64,000 bases of DNA, taken from positions 1 to 64,000 of the forward strand of contig JADDOH010000494.1 in NCBI GenBank assembly GCA_016648135.1. The letters are read 5' to 3'. Below are positions 31,366 through 42,029 of this stretch, in pieces. This stretch comes from Agrypnia vestita. Its lineage: Eukaryota; Arthropoda; Insecta; Trichoptera; Phryganeidae. The notes beneath the pieces were generated by a model, which saw only the letters and a program-made list of their open reading frames with translations, was not told the origin of the DNA and searched no databases. The number at the start of each line of letters is the position of its first letter. The stretch's first letter is position 1. The translations under genes were made by a program, and so were the position numbers.

Positions 31366-31727
31366 TGGAGCAATTAAAAATAATATAACTTAATAAACAT
31401 TTAAATACCTGCATCATCTCCATTACTAAAATATGTAATATATGTAAAAATTAATTACTCTTTTATATGTCAATTAATAATACTTAAATACCTAATAAAT
31501 AAAAGGGTATTGGTGTAAATAATACTTTAATACCCTTTCCCTTCCGTCCTCCCTTTACTTTCTATTTGTCGGACATATTGATTTAAAATAAATTCTAATA
31601 TTTAAAATTAGTTCTAATATAATAAAATAAGTTCTAATACTCTAGATGATGGTTATGCCCATCGAAAGCGCTTAGGTTTATATCAGTGGAATAAAACGTT
31701 GTGTATTAATTATTGTGTTAAAATTTA

Positions 31728-31830
31728 AGAATACGCTGTATCCTGATGAAGGATACAGCGTATTCTAAAATCGGTCCCGAAACATGTTGATTATTCAATA
31801 AACAGTGGTTTTAAAAGTGTTTTCGTTTTA
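31728..31830 (+). ncRNA. hammerhead-like motif with extra hairpin, PLE 3' end
   Basis: CTGATGA (31743-31749), GAAA (31779-31782), stem III AC/GT around AT, cleavage base T31788 and stem I ATC/GAT (31740-31742, 31789-31791) are all present. Between stem II (GGATAC/GTATTC) and GAAA, however, there are 13 extra bases. A perfect 16-bp inverted repeat (31728-31743 and 31751-31766) would hide the core in its loop. TTCAATAAACAGTGGTTTTA follows, as at 45940. Confidence 0.5.
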
Positions 31831-31861
31831 TTAATATAGATCACTCGCATTACTAATACTA

Positions 31862-32071
31862 ATTTCGTTCGAATTCTAGGCTAAAAAAACGGCCGGAGAT
31901 AGGGTTTGAACCCCGGGCCACCAAACCCGAACCGATCGATTAACGTATGTGGGTGGCTATGGCCGTCTCTCCGCAGACCGCCAAAAAGATACTATAAATA
32001 TATACTATGGCTTAGCAAAGACGCGAAACTATTTTCCGTCATTTTTGACGGGTTTCAGCTAGTATAATATA
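31862..32071 (-). mobile_element. S1 SINE-like element with tRNA-like core, tail truncated
   Basis: The minus-strand order is: head (ACCCGTCAAAAATGACGGAA), CGGTCTGCGGAGAGACGGCC, CCCGGGGTTCAAACCCTATC (B box), CGGCCGTTTTTTTAGCC, then AATTCGAACGAAATT. The GAC-rich tail is missing. Confidence 0.65.
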
Positions 32072-32119
32072 ATTAATACATAACACCCTGTCATCTACAT
32101 ATTTTCCTTTTACCATTTA

Positions 32120-32480
32120 ATTAAGGTGAATATTACATTTTTTATATGTGTTTTACTGTCCCCACAAAAGTTAAAAAACTTGTGTTTGCGGACAGGATTA
32201 CATGATGCATAATATAAGAGCATGAATGATAAGTATGTTTAAGTCAATAAATGGAACAGTGTAGAGAAATCTAAACAACAGAAAATAAATATTAGTGGAT
32301 CAAGCATACAAATTATTTTCGGAGTAACCTACAGTTATTTTTTAAATTCTAACTATTCTTTGTTTTGATAATGTATTATTCTATTTGTTTCATGTATTTC
32401 TTGAATTTTGTTTATGCTTCTGATATTCATTGGTAAATTATTGAAAAATTTAACACCTAGACAACGTGTAATGATGTTGT
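32120..32480 (-). pseudogene. LINE C-terminus and 3' UTR
   Basis: The minus strand reads LGVKFFNNLPMNIRSINKIQ (about 32465-32400), the usual '...G.K.FN.LP..IR.I..' end of CR1/L2-like LINE polymerases. The untranslated repeat shared with 14081-14380 follows. Frame breaks are present. Confidence 0.6.
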
Positions 32481-32664
32481 GTGGCTGTTTTGTTGTATTT
32501 GGGAATGTTTAAACATCCTATTATTTGCGCTCATGAATATGAGAATTATGAGTTTATGGTGTATTTATATTTTGTTTATATAGGATCGGTCTTGAGTTCG
32601 TGAAATACGCGTAACACCAATATTTTTTCTATTTTCAAACTATTCTAAATGCTAGTATTATGAA

Positions 32665-32935
32665 GCGGCCCTCGTAGCCCAGCGGGCACGACACTGTCTT
32701 CTCGCACTGAAGGTTTCGGACTCGATTCCCGGTAAGGTCATAATTATTCTGTGCGATTTACTCAAACCCGAGTTTCAATAATTGGGCTTCTTGGCCTATT
32801 GAAGCGCAAAAGGGAAATAGTATTCACTGGCTGGTCTCCTGGAATGAGACGTAAGCCTCCAACCACAGGCTTACTAGGCAAATCGATAGCCATTTCGAAT
32901 GGTCCATTAAGTACTTTTATTAATATTTTAAAACA
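32665..32935 (+). mobile_element. tRNA-derived SINE
   Basis: The A box is TAGCCCAGCGGG (32675-32686) and the B box GACTCGATTCC (32719-32729), about 33 bp apart, in a tRNA-like head beginning GCGGCCCTCG. The body contains TTGGGCTTCTTGGCCTATTG, which recurs in reverse at 40187-40225. The end is A/T-rich (TTTTAAAACAG). It is not a functional tRNA because the cloverleaf is incomplete. Confidence 0.7.
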
Positions 32936-33214
32936 GTAATTTTTATTTATTTCATTATCCAGCACAGCTGGAGATGGCGCCACTGCTCCAGTCAGGCGAA
33001 GTTTGCGGATAACTTGTCAGAGCGCGCTTCAGCAACACGCGATGTACAATGTTTATTTAAACAGAATTAACATGGAACCTAAAAGGAATTCTTTTAAAAT
33101 TAATATACTTGGCTTTTGCTAGGTTATTTTTTGAAGAATTCATTCTAATTAATGTAGTCCTCATTATTATATTAAACTAGTGTTGAAAACCGGTAGTTTT
33201 TATGTTAATTTTAT
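32936..33214. other. no feature recognised
   Basis: Short spacer with nothing supported. Confidence 0.3.
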
Positions 33215-33249
33215 TAGGTGTACCCATAAGTAATCAATTATTTAAGTGG

Positions 33250-33606
33250 TGTAGTCTGAGGCTTGGATCGATATTTTTCGATATTCTCATCGAAAGATAT
33301 CGATCATGTCGGAAGCCGCAGACAGCACAGCCCTATATCTTTTTTTTGGGAGAATATTCTGGAAGCATTCGCAAATATCTATAAATAGAGGGAGAGACGC
33401 GATTTTTAACACTCTCCTCGTAGACCTCGTTCATCCAGTGTTTTATAACTAGTCTTAAGTTTTTATTAAAAAGTATTGTTAAAAATCTGTGTATTCGTAA
33501 TTAAATAAATCTTGTAAGTATATTCCAAATTCTTCTTTTTATTCTCTGCTTCCCGAATTATATATATATATTCCAATATTTAGATACCCCAGTATTTAAA
33601 TATTGG
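33250..33606 (+). mobile_element. LTR fragment (gypsy-like) inside the mariner
   Basis: TGTAGTCTGAGGCTTGGATC begins an LTR-like unit with a TATA box TATAAATA (33380-33387) and transcription-start-like context. ATTAAATAAATCTTG near 33500 could be a polyadenylation signal, and the unit is followed by TTGGTGGTGACCCC. The last motif resembles a primer-binding site and recurs after the LTR at 30103-30500. About 150 bp of non-mariner sequence follows. Confidence 0.5.
33352..33387 (+). promoter_or_regulatory. heat-shock element plus TATA box
   Basis: GAA (33352), TTC (33357) and GAA (33362) have exact two-base gaps and form a canonical three-unit heat-shock element. Fifteen bases downstream is TATAAATA (33380-33387). 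This spacing is typical of heat-inducible promoters. The inference is that the LTR could be heat-responsive. Confidence 0.6.
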
Positions 33607-33795
33607 TGGTGACCCCTTAAATAAAATAAAGCCCATAAAAAACAAAAAATAAAAGAGAAACAATATTCTCCCCCCACTCACAGTGGCAACAAAAGAAGAA
33701 TTTAACCCCATTTAATTTTATTTTTAATCGATTTAATCTCCATCGTTATCTAGGACCTTTCGCTTTCTTGTCGGTAGACTTTTAAGAAAAATATG

Positions 33796-34034
33796 CTTCT
33801 ATGTGTTTATAAAGCGTCATTATCAAACTCTACCGGGCGCCCACTTCGATCGCTATCAGACAAGTCAAAATCGCCATCGAAAAATTTTCTAAACCAACGT
33901 CAGCACTTATTTACTTTCAATCCGTCTCCATACACATCACAAATTTTCTTTGTTGCAACCATTAACACCCGATAGAAAATGAAACAGCATGCAATGACAT
34001 AAATGTTCTTCAGTTAGTTGATTTTCCGCCATTT
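33796..34034 (-). pseudogene. mariner transposase N-terminus, frame-broken
   Basis: A possible start MAENQLTEEHL lies at 34034. After a frameshift the frame continues VATKKICDVYGDGLKVNKC, a stop, RWFRKFFDGDFDLSDSDRSG and RPVEFDNDAL. 'K.IC.VYG......RWF..F..GDFDL.D..RSGRP.EFD' is the mariner helix-turn-helix and linker signature. The catalytic DDD domain is absent. Confidence 0.8.
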
Positions 34035-34194
34035 TACAACAGAGTAATACATTTTTTTCAATTTAATTGTCACAAGTCACAAGACCATGGATTATAGTAT
34101 TAAGTTTAAAACACGTCTTTACACGTTCACTTTACTGAGCTTGACTGAATCAAACATTCCACACCACAAATGATTGATTACTTATGGGTACACC

Positions 34195-34529
34195 TATTAT
34201 ATACAGAATGTTCAAGTGAAAACCGTCCAAGTGGATCTAAATAGATCTTACAATTAAGGGACATCGCTTGTAACCCTTAGAGTATCAGACAGCCTTACGA
34301 AATTAGACGGTTAAGAAGTGATTTTAACTTTTATGATTTTCGAGAAATGATAGCTATGCCATTATTACTAACTCAACCTTTTATGATAAAATTTGGCCCA
34401 CGCAAACCATGTCACCTCTCTTCATATTAGAAAGATTAATAAAACAAAATGCAATTTCACACTTAAATACAAGATAGTACTTAACAGATCGATCTGCATA
34501 ACACAACTATTTCAAGAAATATATATATA
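34195..34529. other. no gene recognised
   Basis: Nothing beyond AT-rich sequence. Confidence 0.3.
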
Positions 34530-35197
34530 CAAGGTGTCTCATAGCTAGGAGAAAAACTTTACAGGTGAATTCCTGTCTTAATAATGAGTCCAAAGTTTTC
34601 AATATCGAAGTTTACATTTTTTTTCAATAAATATATATATATTTTTTTATAATATAGATGCGAACACTGAATACGTGTTACTATTCTTAAACTAAGCCAA
34701 AAGCCTGTGCTATGAAAATAGGACTAACTTGCTGATGTCCTGGAATGTGGCTCGAACCACCGACCACTAGATCACTAGGCCAGCGTCATGATCACTACAC
34801 CAACAAGCTACTCAAACTATTTCTTCCTTTTTTTGCAAAAAGTTGAACTATCATTACAGAAACTTATATCATTTATGAAAAATTCATTAACTTCAATATA
34901 ACTCAAATAAAATGATAAAAACCTTGTAAAAAATATTTTTGCTAGGTTTTTATCATTTTGTTCGACTTGTATTAAAGCAAATGAATTTTTAATAATGTAC
35001 ATAAGTTACTTTAATGATTTAACTATAAAATATTAAAATTTTGCAAAAAATAAGTCAGAAATATTGAAGAAAAATGCTTTGTTGCATGTCTCCATAACTA
35101 GATATTGACATTAGGTCACGTTTGTTTGAATATTTAATCATAATCAAGGCAGGAATCCACCTGTAAACTTTTTGCTACTAGCTATGAGACATCCTGC
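34530..35197. mobile_element. family F foldback, type-i arms, with nested SINE
   Basis: The left end CAAGGTGTCTCATAGCTAGG is mirrored by CTAGCTATGAGACATCCTG at the right end (35197). The inner body is the same as at 5525 and 48389. The left half is split by a tRNA-derived SINE (about 34655-34810, minus). Confidence 0.7.
34655..34810 (-). mobile_element. tRNA-derived SINE (same family as 43065)
   Basis: On the minus strand the A-box region is TTGGTGTAGTGATCATGA and the B box GGTTCGAGCCAC (34760-34749). AACTTAGTTTAAGAATAG-type text and an AACACTGAATACGTG block (plus sense) match the 3' tail at 43370-43430. Confidence 0.65.
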
Positions 35198-35327
35198 GTA
35201 TTTGTGGAAAAACAGTAGGTATATATCAGTATGATCTATCCTAGAAGAATGACTCCACTACACGTACTATAATTTTGTCTAACTAGCAAAATATGAAGTG
35301 ATGGTCGATATAGTAATTATAATTATA

Positions 35328-35835
35328 ACTATCTATATATAACCCGTCAAACATACGATATTTTTACATGTTGGTTCCTAAGTAATAAGTCTTTATTTAT
35401 TTATATTAAAAAAAATAAAAAAATAATCCATAAAAACCAAGTTCTTATTATACTTTACTAGTGGAAACAGTTTTGGCGCTTAACCTACGCATTGGGCTTG
35501 ATTCGGGCTACGCTACGAAAGCGAGTAATAAAAATTTCTAAAAATCCAAAATTAACTATAATTATTAATTTTTTTAAACGAAAATTTGTTAGATATCTGT
35601 CTCTCTGTCTGCAAAGTTTCAGCGATCACGGAAAAAGGGTTAAAAATCGATCCAAAGTTTTTTCGACAGACAAACAAGCAGACGCTACGAGTTAAAAGAA
35701 AGGGAGTAAAAAAGGAAAAATAAAGAAAAAATACTATAAAGAAGTTACGGACGTTACATTAAGTTACGACGGACGGACACAGATGGATGGACGGACGGAA
35801 GGAAAGAAAACGAAATTATTATAATTGGGATTAAG
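35328..35835 (+). mobile_element. S1 SINE-like element split by another repeat (R3)
   Basis: The S1 head (TATATAACCCGTCAAACATA, TTTTTACATGTTGGTTCCTA) lies at 35328-35423. The S1 tail (AAGAAGTTACGGACGTTACA, then a GACGGACGG tract, AACGAAATTATTATAATTGG) is at 35715-35835. Between them (about 35424-35705) lies R3: CCATAAAAACCAAGTTCTTA through CCAAAGTTTTTTCGACAGAC, also seen at 38748-39240. Confidence 0.6.
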
Positions 35836-36799
35836 TATTATTTTAGAAAAGCACTGTTGTCGTTTGGCACTCGGTACTGACCCACCCCGCCGAGTTCCGA
35901 ACCAAAGTATTACATTAAATTAGGTTAGGCTAAACACATAATCTTTTAGTGTAATTTAGTGTTCAGGTTGAACCGCGAATCGCTATATGTACCGGCACCG
36001 CCGGCTATCGGTCCTCGATACGGTTTATTTAATTTGTAATGAAATATAAGGTTTCATTATGCCATTAGCGGTCACGCAGGCCGCGCGGATCGGAACGCTG
36101 TTACGTTATTTTATAAATGGGTTGCGCAATTTTCGGGGAAAGTGGGAAATTTATTGTTTCCTTGTTTTCATGCGGAAAACCTAAACTTATTGCGGGACCA
36201 ACATTTTTTTAAGATTTATTTATTTTTCGGCAGGTAGTTCGCCTTCTCAACACCTTACACGAGCTATCTATGAATATACAGGTAAATCTGTACAGAATGT
36301 AACACAGTTTGTTTACATTCACCGTATACGTGGGAGATGGCGGGAATATGGTCGGGAAATGGGATAAGGGTAAGGTTAAGAGGAATGACGAGACGAGAAA
36401 TGGACTGTATTGGTCGGGAAAGGGAGGGACGTGTTTCGACTCACCTTTGTCTCTTGGCGCCCTTCCAGATGTCAGCTCACCAAACACTTGGTCCACTCGG
36501 TTGGCCACCAACGCGCGTTAACCCCGTTGTTCGGCGGTGAAGAGACGAGAGAAAGTTTATAGGATGCACAATTAAACACATGACGAAAATTTACAGGGCA
36601 GGAGGCGAGAAAGTGTCCTGTCGCTTTAATAACGAGATAGCGAGACTAGTCAAAACGAAAGATAAAGTGGTACCTACTGTGGAGGGTAGGATGAATTTCG
36701 ATTGCCACATAAGAAAATAATAATATTCTGTAAAAATCGATTTCGGTGCCAACGTGACGTCACGAATATCGAACAAGTAGATTCCTACCTAAATTATGA
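35836..36799. other. GC/CpG-richer stretch without a recognised gene
   Basis: GC and CpG rise at 35880-36180 (CCGGCACCGCCGGCTATCGG) and 36320-36560. A minus-strand frame (36511-36400) reads ANRVDQVFGELTSGRAPRDK and runs into GGTGAGTC, which looks like a splice donor. I recognise no protein and find no upstream acceptor in frame. A 12-bp palindrome CGTGACGTCACG is at 36753-36764. A promoter or untranslated first exon is possible. Confidence 0.35.
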
Positions 36800-37070
36800 G
36801 TCGACGTTGTTTCAACTAGAATGTCCTAATGTCTAAAGTTCGCAATTTTTTTCATTATTTCTGACTTATCTATACAGTAAAGTTTGTAAGTTTGGATGTA
36901 GGAGGTAATCTCCAAAACTACTCATCTGTTTTCAAAATAAAGTTCGCCAATATTTAGAATGGACTTTCATGGTGGACATAGGTTATATATTATTCCGTTA
37001 AAATAAAAGGGCTTTTCATGGTGACCTGTTTTACAACACGTAATTTCCGAAAAAATTCAACGCATTTTGT
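36800..37070 (-). repeat. fragments of family F and R5
   Basis: 36830-36880 resembles the family F arm (TCTAAAGTTCGCAATTTTTT, TTATTTCTGACTTAT). 36890-37070 is R5-like in reverse (GTAAGTTTGGATGTAGGAGG, CCAATATTTAGAATGGACTT). Confidence 0.45.
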
Positions 37071-38602
37071 TCAATCATTACCAGACAATTCCGAAAATAC
37101 TCCAAAATAAAAATAATGTATACGACCCCATCTTACGTCGAGTATCATAACCAGAACATATGTTTTTTGCAGTTACTGTAGTATTTTTGTGTATTCGATA
37201 CATGCTTAAGTTTTTTAATCTTAATCATTATGTTACAATTTCAGTTAAATTCTTATGAATACATCGCTTTTCGACAAATTCTCAAACATTCTAAAATACA
37301 TTTTAAATTGATCTGAATTAATATCGTAGTAATGTTTAAAATTTAAAACAGCCTAATTATTATTTATTAATAATTTATTTAAAAAAGTTCATTTTTTAAC
37401 AAAACCATGACGTAACGCAGAAAAGATATGAAAAGAAAACAATAAATTTAATATAAAAAAGTATTTCTTTAAACTATACTCGTATTACAATTTTAGTTTT
37501 AAAAAATGATGATATCCTTACTGTCATTTATATTTAAATTATTAAGGATAACGATGGTGTAATGGTTGTATTATTAATAGGCTTGTTAGATTGTGCAGTT
37601 TTATCACCTGCTAACAATTATACTTTATACATTTTCAGAGCATTTGAAAAAAGTTCAATAATCTTTCTTATATATAAGTTTATGAATAAAGTTTTCTCGA
37701 TATTTTAAATGATAAATATTTTCATACGTAACAGAGAGAAAAAATATTTCATGGTTCAAACATTTTTCTTTTTTAAGTTTTAATTGGAAGTTGGACGACA
37801 AATTGATGTCGGCAAAAGTAAATGTATTTTAAAATTAAATTAATATACAAGATATATTGTCAAATAAATTAATAAAGTTATAAAATAATTTATAAAATTC
37901 AGTCTTTCAATTTTTTCCGTGGTCGCAGATACAGCAATATCAAGAAAAAAATAAACGGCACGAAAAGAAATGCATAACAAATTTTGAAAAAAAAATCTTA
38001 GTTTTAATATGACCTTCATTTGAATTTGGAATTCTAAGTCGAATACAAGATAAAATTTCAAACTAAACAGTATTATAAAACGGTAATTTCATAGGTAAGG
38101 AAGGACCTAATGTAATAGATCATCTTTAGAGTATATTATATTTACCCCCGCACTTTGAATCTTCAACCACTATTTAAAAGTGAGTTTTTTTTTTAATTAA
38201 AAAAATTACTCTTTATATCATAACCTCCCTCATAAATAAATAAACGAAAGTGAATATAACGAAAGTGCAATGTTTATCACATATCATTTTTAGATGACGT
38301 CTCATTCCCATCTTGAAAGAACACGATCTAATGACACAATACATTTAATTTGACAGTTGGAGAACGAATGCATAGCCTTAACACTTTTTCTTATTTACAA
38401 AATTCCTAATATATCCCACTGTAATCCTGTATATTTTGTATGTAAAATTTGTAAACCCTTAAAAATATCAAAAGAATGATCCGTTTATAAATATCCGAAG
38501 AAAAATGATTTCTTCTTCAAATATAGCAAAATTATTTTGTGGTGACATAATTATAATTTGTATAAAATAACTTTGTAAGCACCATTTTTTTATTGAAAAA
38601 AA
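37071..38602. other. AT-rich, no gene recognised
   Basis: About 1.5 kb has frequent stops in every frame and no shared repeats that I could see. Confidence 0.35.
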
Positions 38603-38643
38603 ATCAACATGTTTCGAAGCCAATGGCTTCTTCGTCAGGATAT
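38603..38643 (-). ncRNA. hammerhead ribozyme, full core
   Basis: On the minus strand: CTGACGA (38638-38632), stem II GAAGCC/GGCTTC (6 perfect pairs, loop ATT), GAAA (38615-38612), stem III AC/GT around AT, cleavage base T38606, stem I ATC/GAT. All core bases are conserved. The following TTCAATAAAAAAATGG is like other PLE tails in the window. Confidence 0.75.
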
Positions 38644-38747
38644 AATTGTATACTGCCAAATTAAATTCAAAAATCTAAGTATAGACAATCAAAGTTTTTT
38701 GTTTAACATGAAAATAAATTTAAAAGATAACTTTTAGTAAAAAAGTA

Positions 38748-39240
38748 ACCCATAAAAACCAAGTTTTTATTACACTCCCTTTCTTTGTAAAATATAATAA
38801 CAATTAAAGACGAATTAAAACATATAACATAACACTAAACTTACAGTAATTTAATATATTTCTAAAATGTCAGATGTTTTGAGCTTTGATAAGACACTTC
38901 ATGCTTTGTGTAGTGAAGTACCTATTATGTATACCGACGGAGTAATTCAAATTTAGAAAATATTCCGCAATCCGATTCCGTTATCGGGCCGCCGTTGCCA
39001 GTAATCAAACTTTTGTAATGATTCCAATTTGAAAAAACTATTAAAAATTTGAAAAATCCAAAATTATACTATAATTATTATTTTTTAAACGAAAATTTGA
39101 TAGATCTTCTTGATCGACGCCACGAGTCTGCTTGCAAAGTTTCAGCTCAATTGGATCACGGGAAAAGGGTTAAAAATCGACCCAAAGTTTTTTCGACGGC
39201 AAGCTGGCAAACAAGCAAGCAGACAAAATAAAATAAAATT
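38748..39240 (+). repeat. repeat family R3, split copy
   Basis: AACCCATAAAAACCAAGTTT (38750) and, farther on, ATCCAAAATTATACTATAAT, TGCAAAGTTTCAGCTCAATT and CCAAAGTTTTTTCGACGGCA (39055-39205) match the block nested in S1 at 35424-35705. The two ends are 250 bp farther apart here. The class is unknown. Confidence 0.45.
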
Positions 39241-40186
39241 TAAAAATCTAGGTATAGAGTATATAATCAAAATATTGAAAATAAATTTAAAAGATAACTA
39301 TTAGCAAAAAAGACCTGATTATTTATAACATTCAATTTACTATCAACACTCTTTCTTATTTCCAAAATTTCTTATTTATCAAACTGTGATTCTGTGTAAT
39401 TTGTATGTAAAATTTGTAAACACTTATTAATATCTAAAGAATGATCCATAGCCAAAATGTTATTAGCGAATTCGGAATAATTATTAAGTTTAAGTGTATG
39501 TTTGTGTTTGGATAAGTAAGCTAGATTTCGCGTTGATTTGTCTCACATTAAAAATGTCTTATTTTTTAAAGATCTCATCTGTCCTTGTAGTAATTGGTTT
39601 TTTAGGATTATTTTTGCTACTAGTATTTATGTGTTTATAGACTTCACCAGATTCTCCATCTGAACTGGGTCTTCCGCAGGATCTCTGCCTTGTTCTTTCA
39701 GTCAGTCCATTCCATCCTTACGTCTTCTGAAATGTCTGAAGTATTATAATAGGCGCATTTGTATTGTGGTTTGTATTATTATATATTTTTAATTAAATTC
39801 CTTCTAAATTCGGACTTAGGAAATGCGAAAATCGGTGTTGCAGATTTCTTTATAATGAGGAGAGAGACAGAAAGCTAAAAAATAAATAAGTGGTGTGCTT
39901 TACTCTCGGACGAACATCAAAGAGTGATTGGGAGAGTTAGAGCCTTCCCCTCGGGGCCAAGCCACGCCCTAATAATTATGATTTATAACCCTTCTACAAG
40001 AGACCTCCGAACCTAGCAGAGAGCTAGATTATCGGGTAGTTTTTTGTTGATTCTTAACGAAAACTGAAAATTATATACTAAAAAAATTAAATTACTCACA
40101 TTTTTTGGTCTCTTGCTGTGACTTGGTCGGAAACCCTCCAGATTTTTTATTATTTTTATTATTTTTATTCTTTTATTATTATTTTA
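39241..40186. other. no gene recognised
   Basis: Nothing supported. AT-rich, with a short GC-richer segment near 39900-39980. Confidence 0.3.
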
Positions 40187-40225
40187 CGCTTCAACAGGCC
40201 AAGAGGCCCAATTACAGAAGCGAAA
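40187..40225 (-). mobile_element. SINE body fragment
   Basis: CGCTTCAACAGGCCAAGAGG followed by CCCAATTACAGAAGCG is the reverse complement of the body of the tRNA-derived SINE at 32780-32810. Confidence 0.5.
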
Positions 40226-40394
40226 AACATCACAAAATACCCAAGCTGAAGAGCAAAAAATTTAGGTTATGAAGAACACGTTTTCCTCTGATCGTTTATT
40301 TGCACTAAACCACAAAATCTCACCTTCGGGTGATTTAATTAATATTAATAAGCAATATACATATTTTAGGGTGTCATATACGGATGTCGTCCTC

Positions 40395-40535
40395 ATCATC
40401 ATCATCATTCTTGGCACTACAACCCTTGGTGGGTCTTGACCTCCTCAATTTTCCTCCACACATCTCGGTCTAGTGCCAGCTCTCTCCAGTTCAGAAGCTC
40501 TAAGGCAGAGATGTCTTTGAGGACGTTACAGATGT
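40395..40535 (-). pseudogene. LINE ORF2 extreme C-terminus with (GAT)n tail
   Basis: The minus-strand frame reads LELLNWRELALDRDVWRKIE, then EVKTHQGL and a stop, followed by ATGATGATGATGATGAGG. 'W..LA.DR..WR.....KTH.G' plus a (GAT)n tail is the normal end of several insect LINEs. An adjacent 62-bp direct duplication (CAGATGTCGTCCTAATACAT at about 40530 and 40592) surrounds the 5' side. Confidence 0.65.
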
Positions 40536-40620
40536 CGTCCTAATACATATAAAATAAAGATTTTATATTGTTAAAATATTTATATGTACACAGATGTCGT
40601 TCTAATACATATAAATATTT

Positions 40621-41640
40621 TTACATTATTAAATCATTTCATCAAGTATTCCAGAAAATTTTCCACGGTCTGGAAAGGACTGAATACTTCCCGAGTGTTT
40701 CAAAAATTTATTTATTTAAAAAAACATGTGGTAGTTTAATACGTAAAGCTCAAGTCTAATCGATTTTGTTTAAATATGATCTGGGAATTTTCCTGGGAGC
40801 GAGAGCTTTTGAAGAACGTGACATCTGTGAGCGATGGAACGAATGATTTATTTAGAGAATTCTTAAACGGGGCGTCATAACTAAAACAGACTACGAGCCA
40901 GCGGCCGCCAGACTCAGTTATAGTATCAAACTTGAAATATTTTCTCTACATGTACACTATAGTAGGTAACAAGTTTTGGATATTACGTCATTTGAGTTCG
41001 GGGGATTTTGGCATGTAACAGGCATATTCAGGTACAAAAAAATGTACAACGTAAAACCAACAATGAAGAGACAGTATTATGCATCCATATTAATGACTGG
41101 CTGACGCTTTTCGTCATTTCTTCCGCCATACGCGTTAAAGCTCCAGAAAAATCATGTCATTTATGTTAAAGTAACACTATTTATCAATGCTACTATTATC
41201 TTCCAAAATCCTCGAACTAAAATGACATAATAGCATCTAAAGAAAATCTTTCAGGTTTGATACTAAAACTAAGTCTTGCGGCAGCTGGCTCCTACTCTGT
41301 GGGAGAATAATTGTGCAAATAGTTTTTCTTGTGCAATCTTGAAGGTTCCAAATGAAGGTGATTATTGATCGAATAAGTATTAAAAAAACATATTTTTTGG
41401 AATGCAACACCAATACAGATTCCTAGTAATTAAATATTTCAATAATCTACAGCGAATATTAGAACTATTCAACACCCTGCAAAGTTCAAAAAGTGCGTCA
41501 TTGAAAAATTGAGTGATGAGATTTGTGATATTAACTTTAATATGCTCATTTTTAAATATTGTAACACTAACTTAACATTATTTTCTTTAAATATTTCTAT
41601 ATATTAAATTTATTAATTTTAATTAAACGACTTTGTATTA
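40621..41640. other. no gene recognised
   Basis: Nothing supported on either strand. Confidence 0.3.
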
Positions 41641-41659
41641 ACCACTTAACTAGTAACTC

Positions 41660-41698
41660 TAAGTCTACGATACCACCGTATCTTCATCAGGACGAATG
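41660..41698 (-). ncRNA. decayed hammerhead ribozyme
   Basis: On the minus strand, CTGATGA (41690-41684) and a perfect stem II GATAC/GTATC (loop GGTG) are kept, but GAAA is replaced by GTAG. It is therefore predicted inactive. The stem I side is cut by the solo LTR inserted a few bases away. Confidence 0.45.
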
Positions 41699-41703
41699 CA
41701 AAC

Positions 41704-41936
41704 TGTAATATTCTTCTTCGGGATGAGGAAACTCCAAGTAAAGACTTGCTTCTCGTAAGTGTTTATTGGGTGACAATAACGGTTTAGACAAACGGTGTAC
41801 AGTAAGATGCGGTCTGAATAACAATGGTAGTAAAAAGAGAGAGCGACTCGACATTCACGCGCCTTTTATACCTTCTCTCTCTCTGTCATGCAGTCTCTTT
41901 CTGGCGTCGCGACATACGTCCCTCAGATCTATCACA
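41704..41936 (-). mobile_element. solo LTR with 5-bp target duplication
   Basis: A 233-bp unit is flanked by CAAAC on both sides (41699-41703 and 41937-41941). On the minus strand it starts TGTGATAGATCTGAGGGACG and ends AATATTACA (TG...CA). It has a TATA box GGTATAAAAGGCGCG and a CAATAAACACTT polyadenylation signal in the right order. It arose by LTR-LTR recombination. The family is not identified. Confidence 0.8.
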
Positions 41937-42029
41937 CAAACTAACTATCCATTATCTATTCTAGCAAGATAATGGATATTTAGTTTGCTAAAAATAATAA
42001 ACTATAATCAGATAGAATAAGGAATTCAA

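Larger units (their letters stand above)
33217..34194 (-). mobile_element. mariner/Tc1-type element, broken, with LTR material inside
   Basis: The ends GGTGTACCCATAAGTAATCA at 33217 and its exact reverse complement at 34175-34194 are flanked by TA on both sides (33215-33216, 34195-34196). Complementarity continues to about 34 bp with mismatches. The transposase lies on the minus strand and only its N-terminus survives. The other half is replaced by LTR-like sequence (33250-33606). Confidence 0.8.

Noticed and set aside
32665..32735. Possible tRNA gene
   Set aside because: A and B boxes are present but the cloverleaf is incomplete and a SINE body follows. The same applies to 34655-34810, 43065-43140 and the S1 cores.
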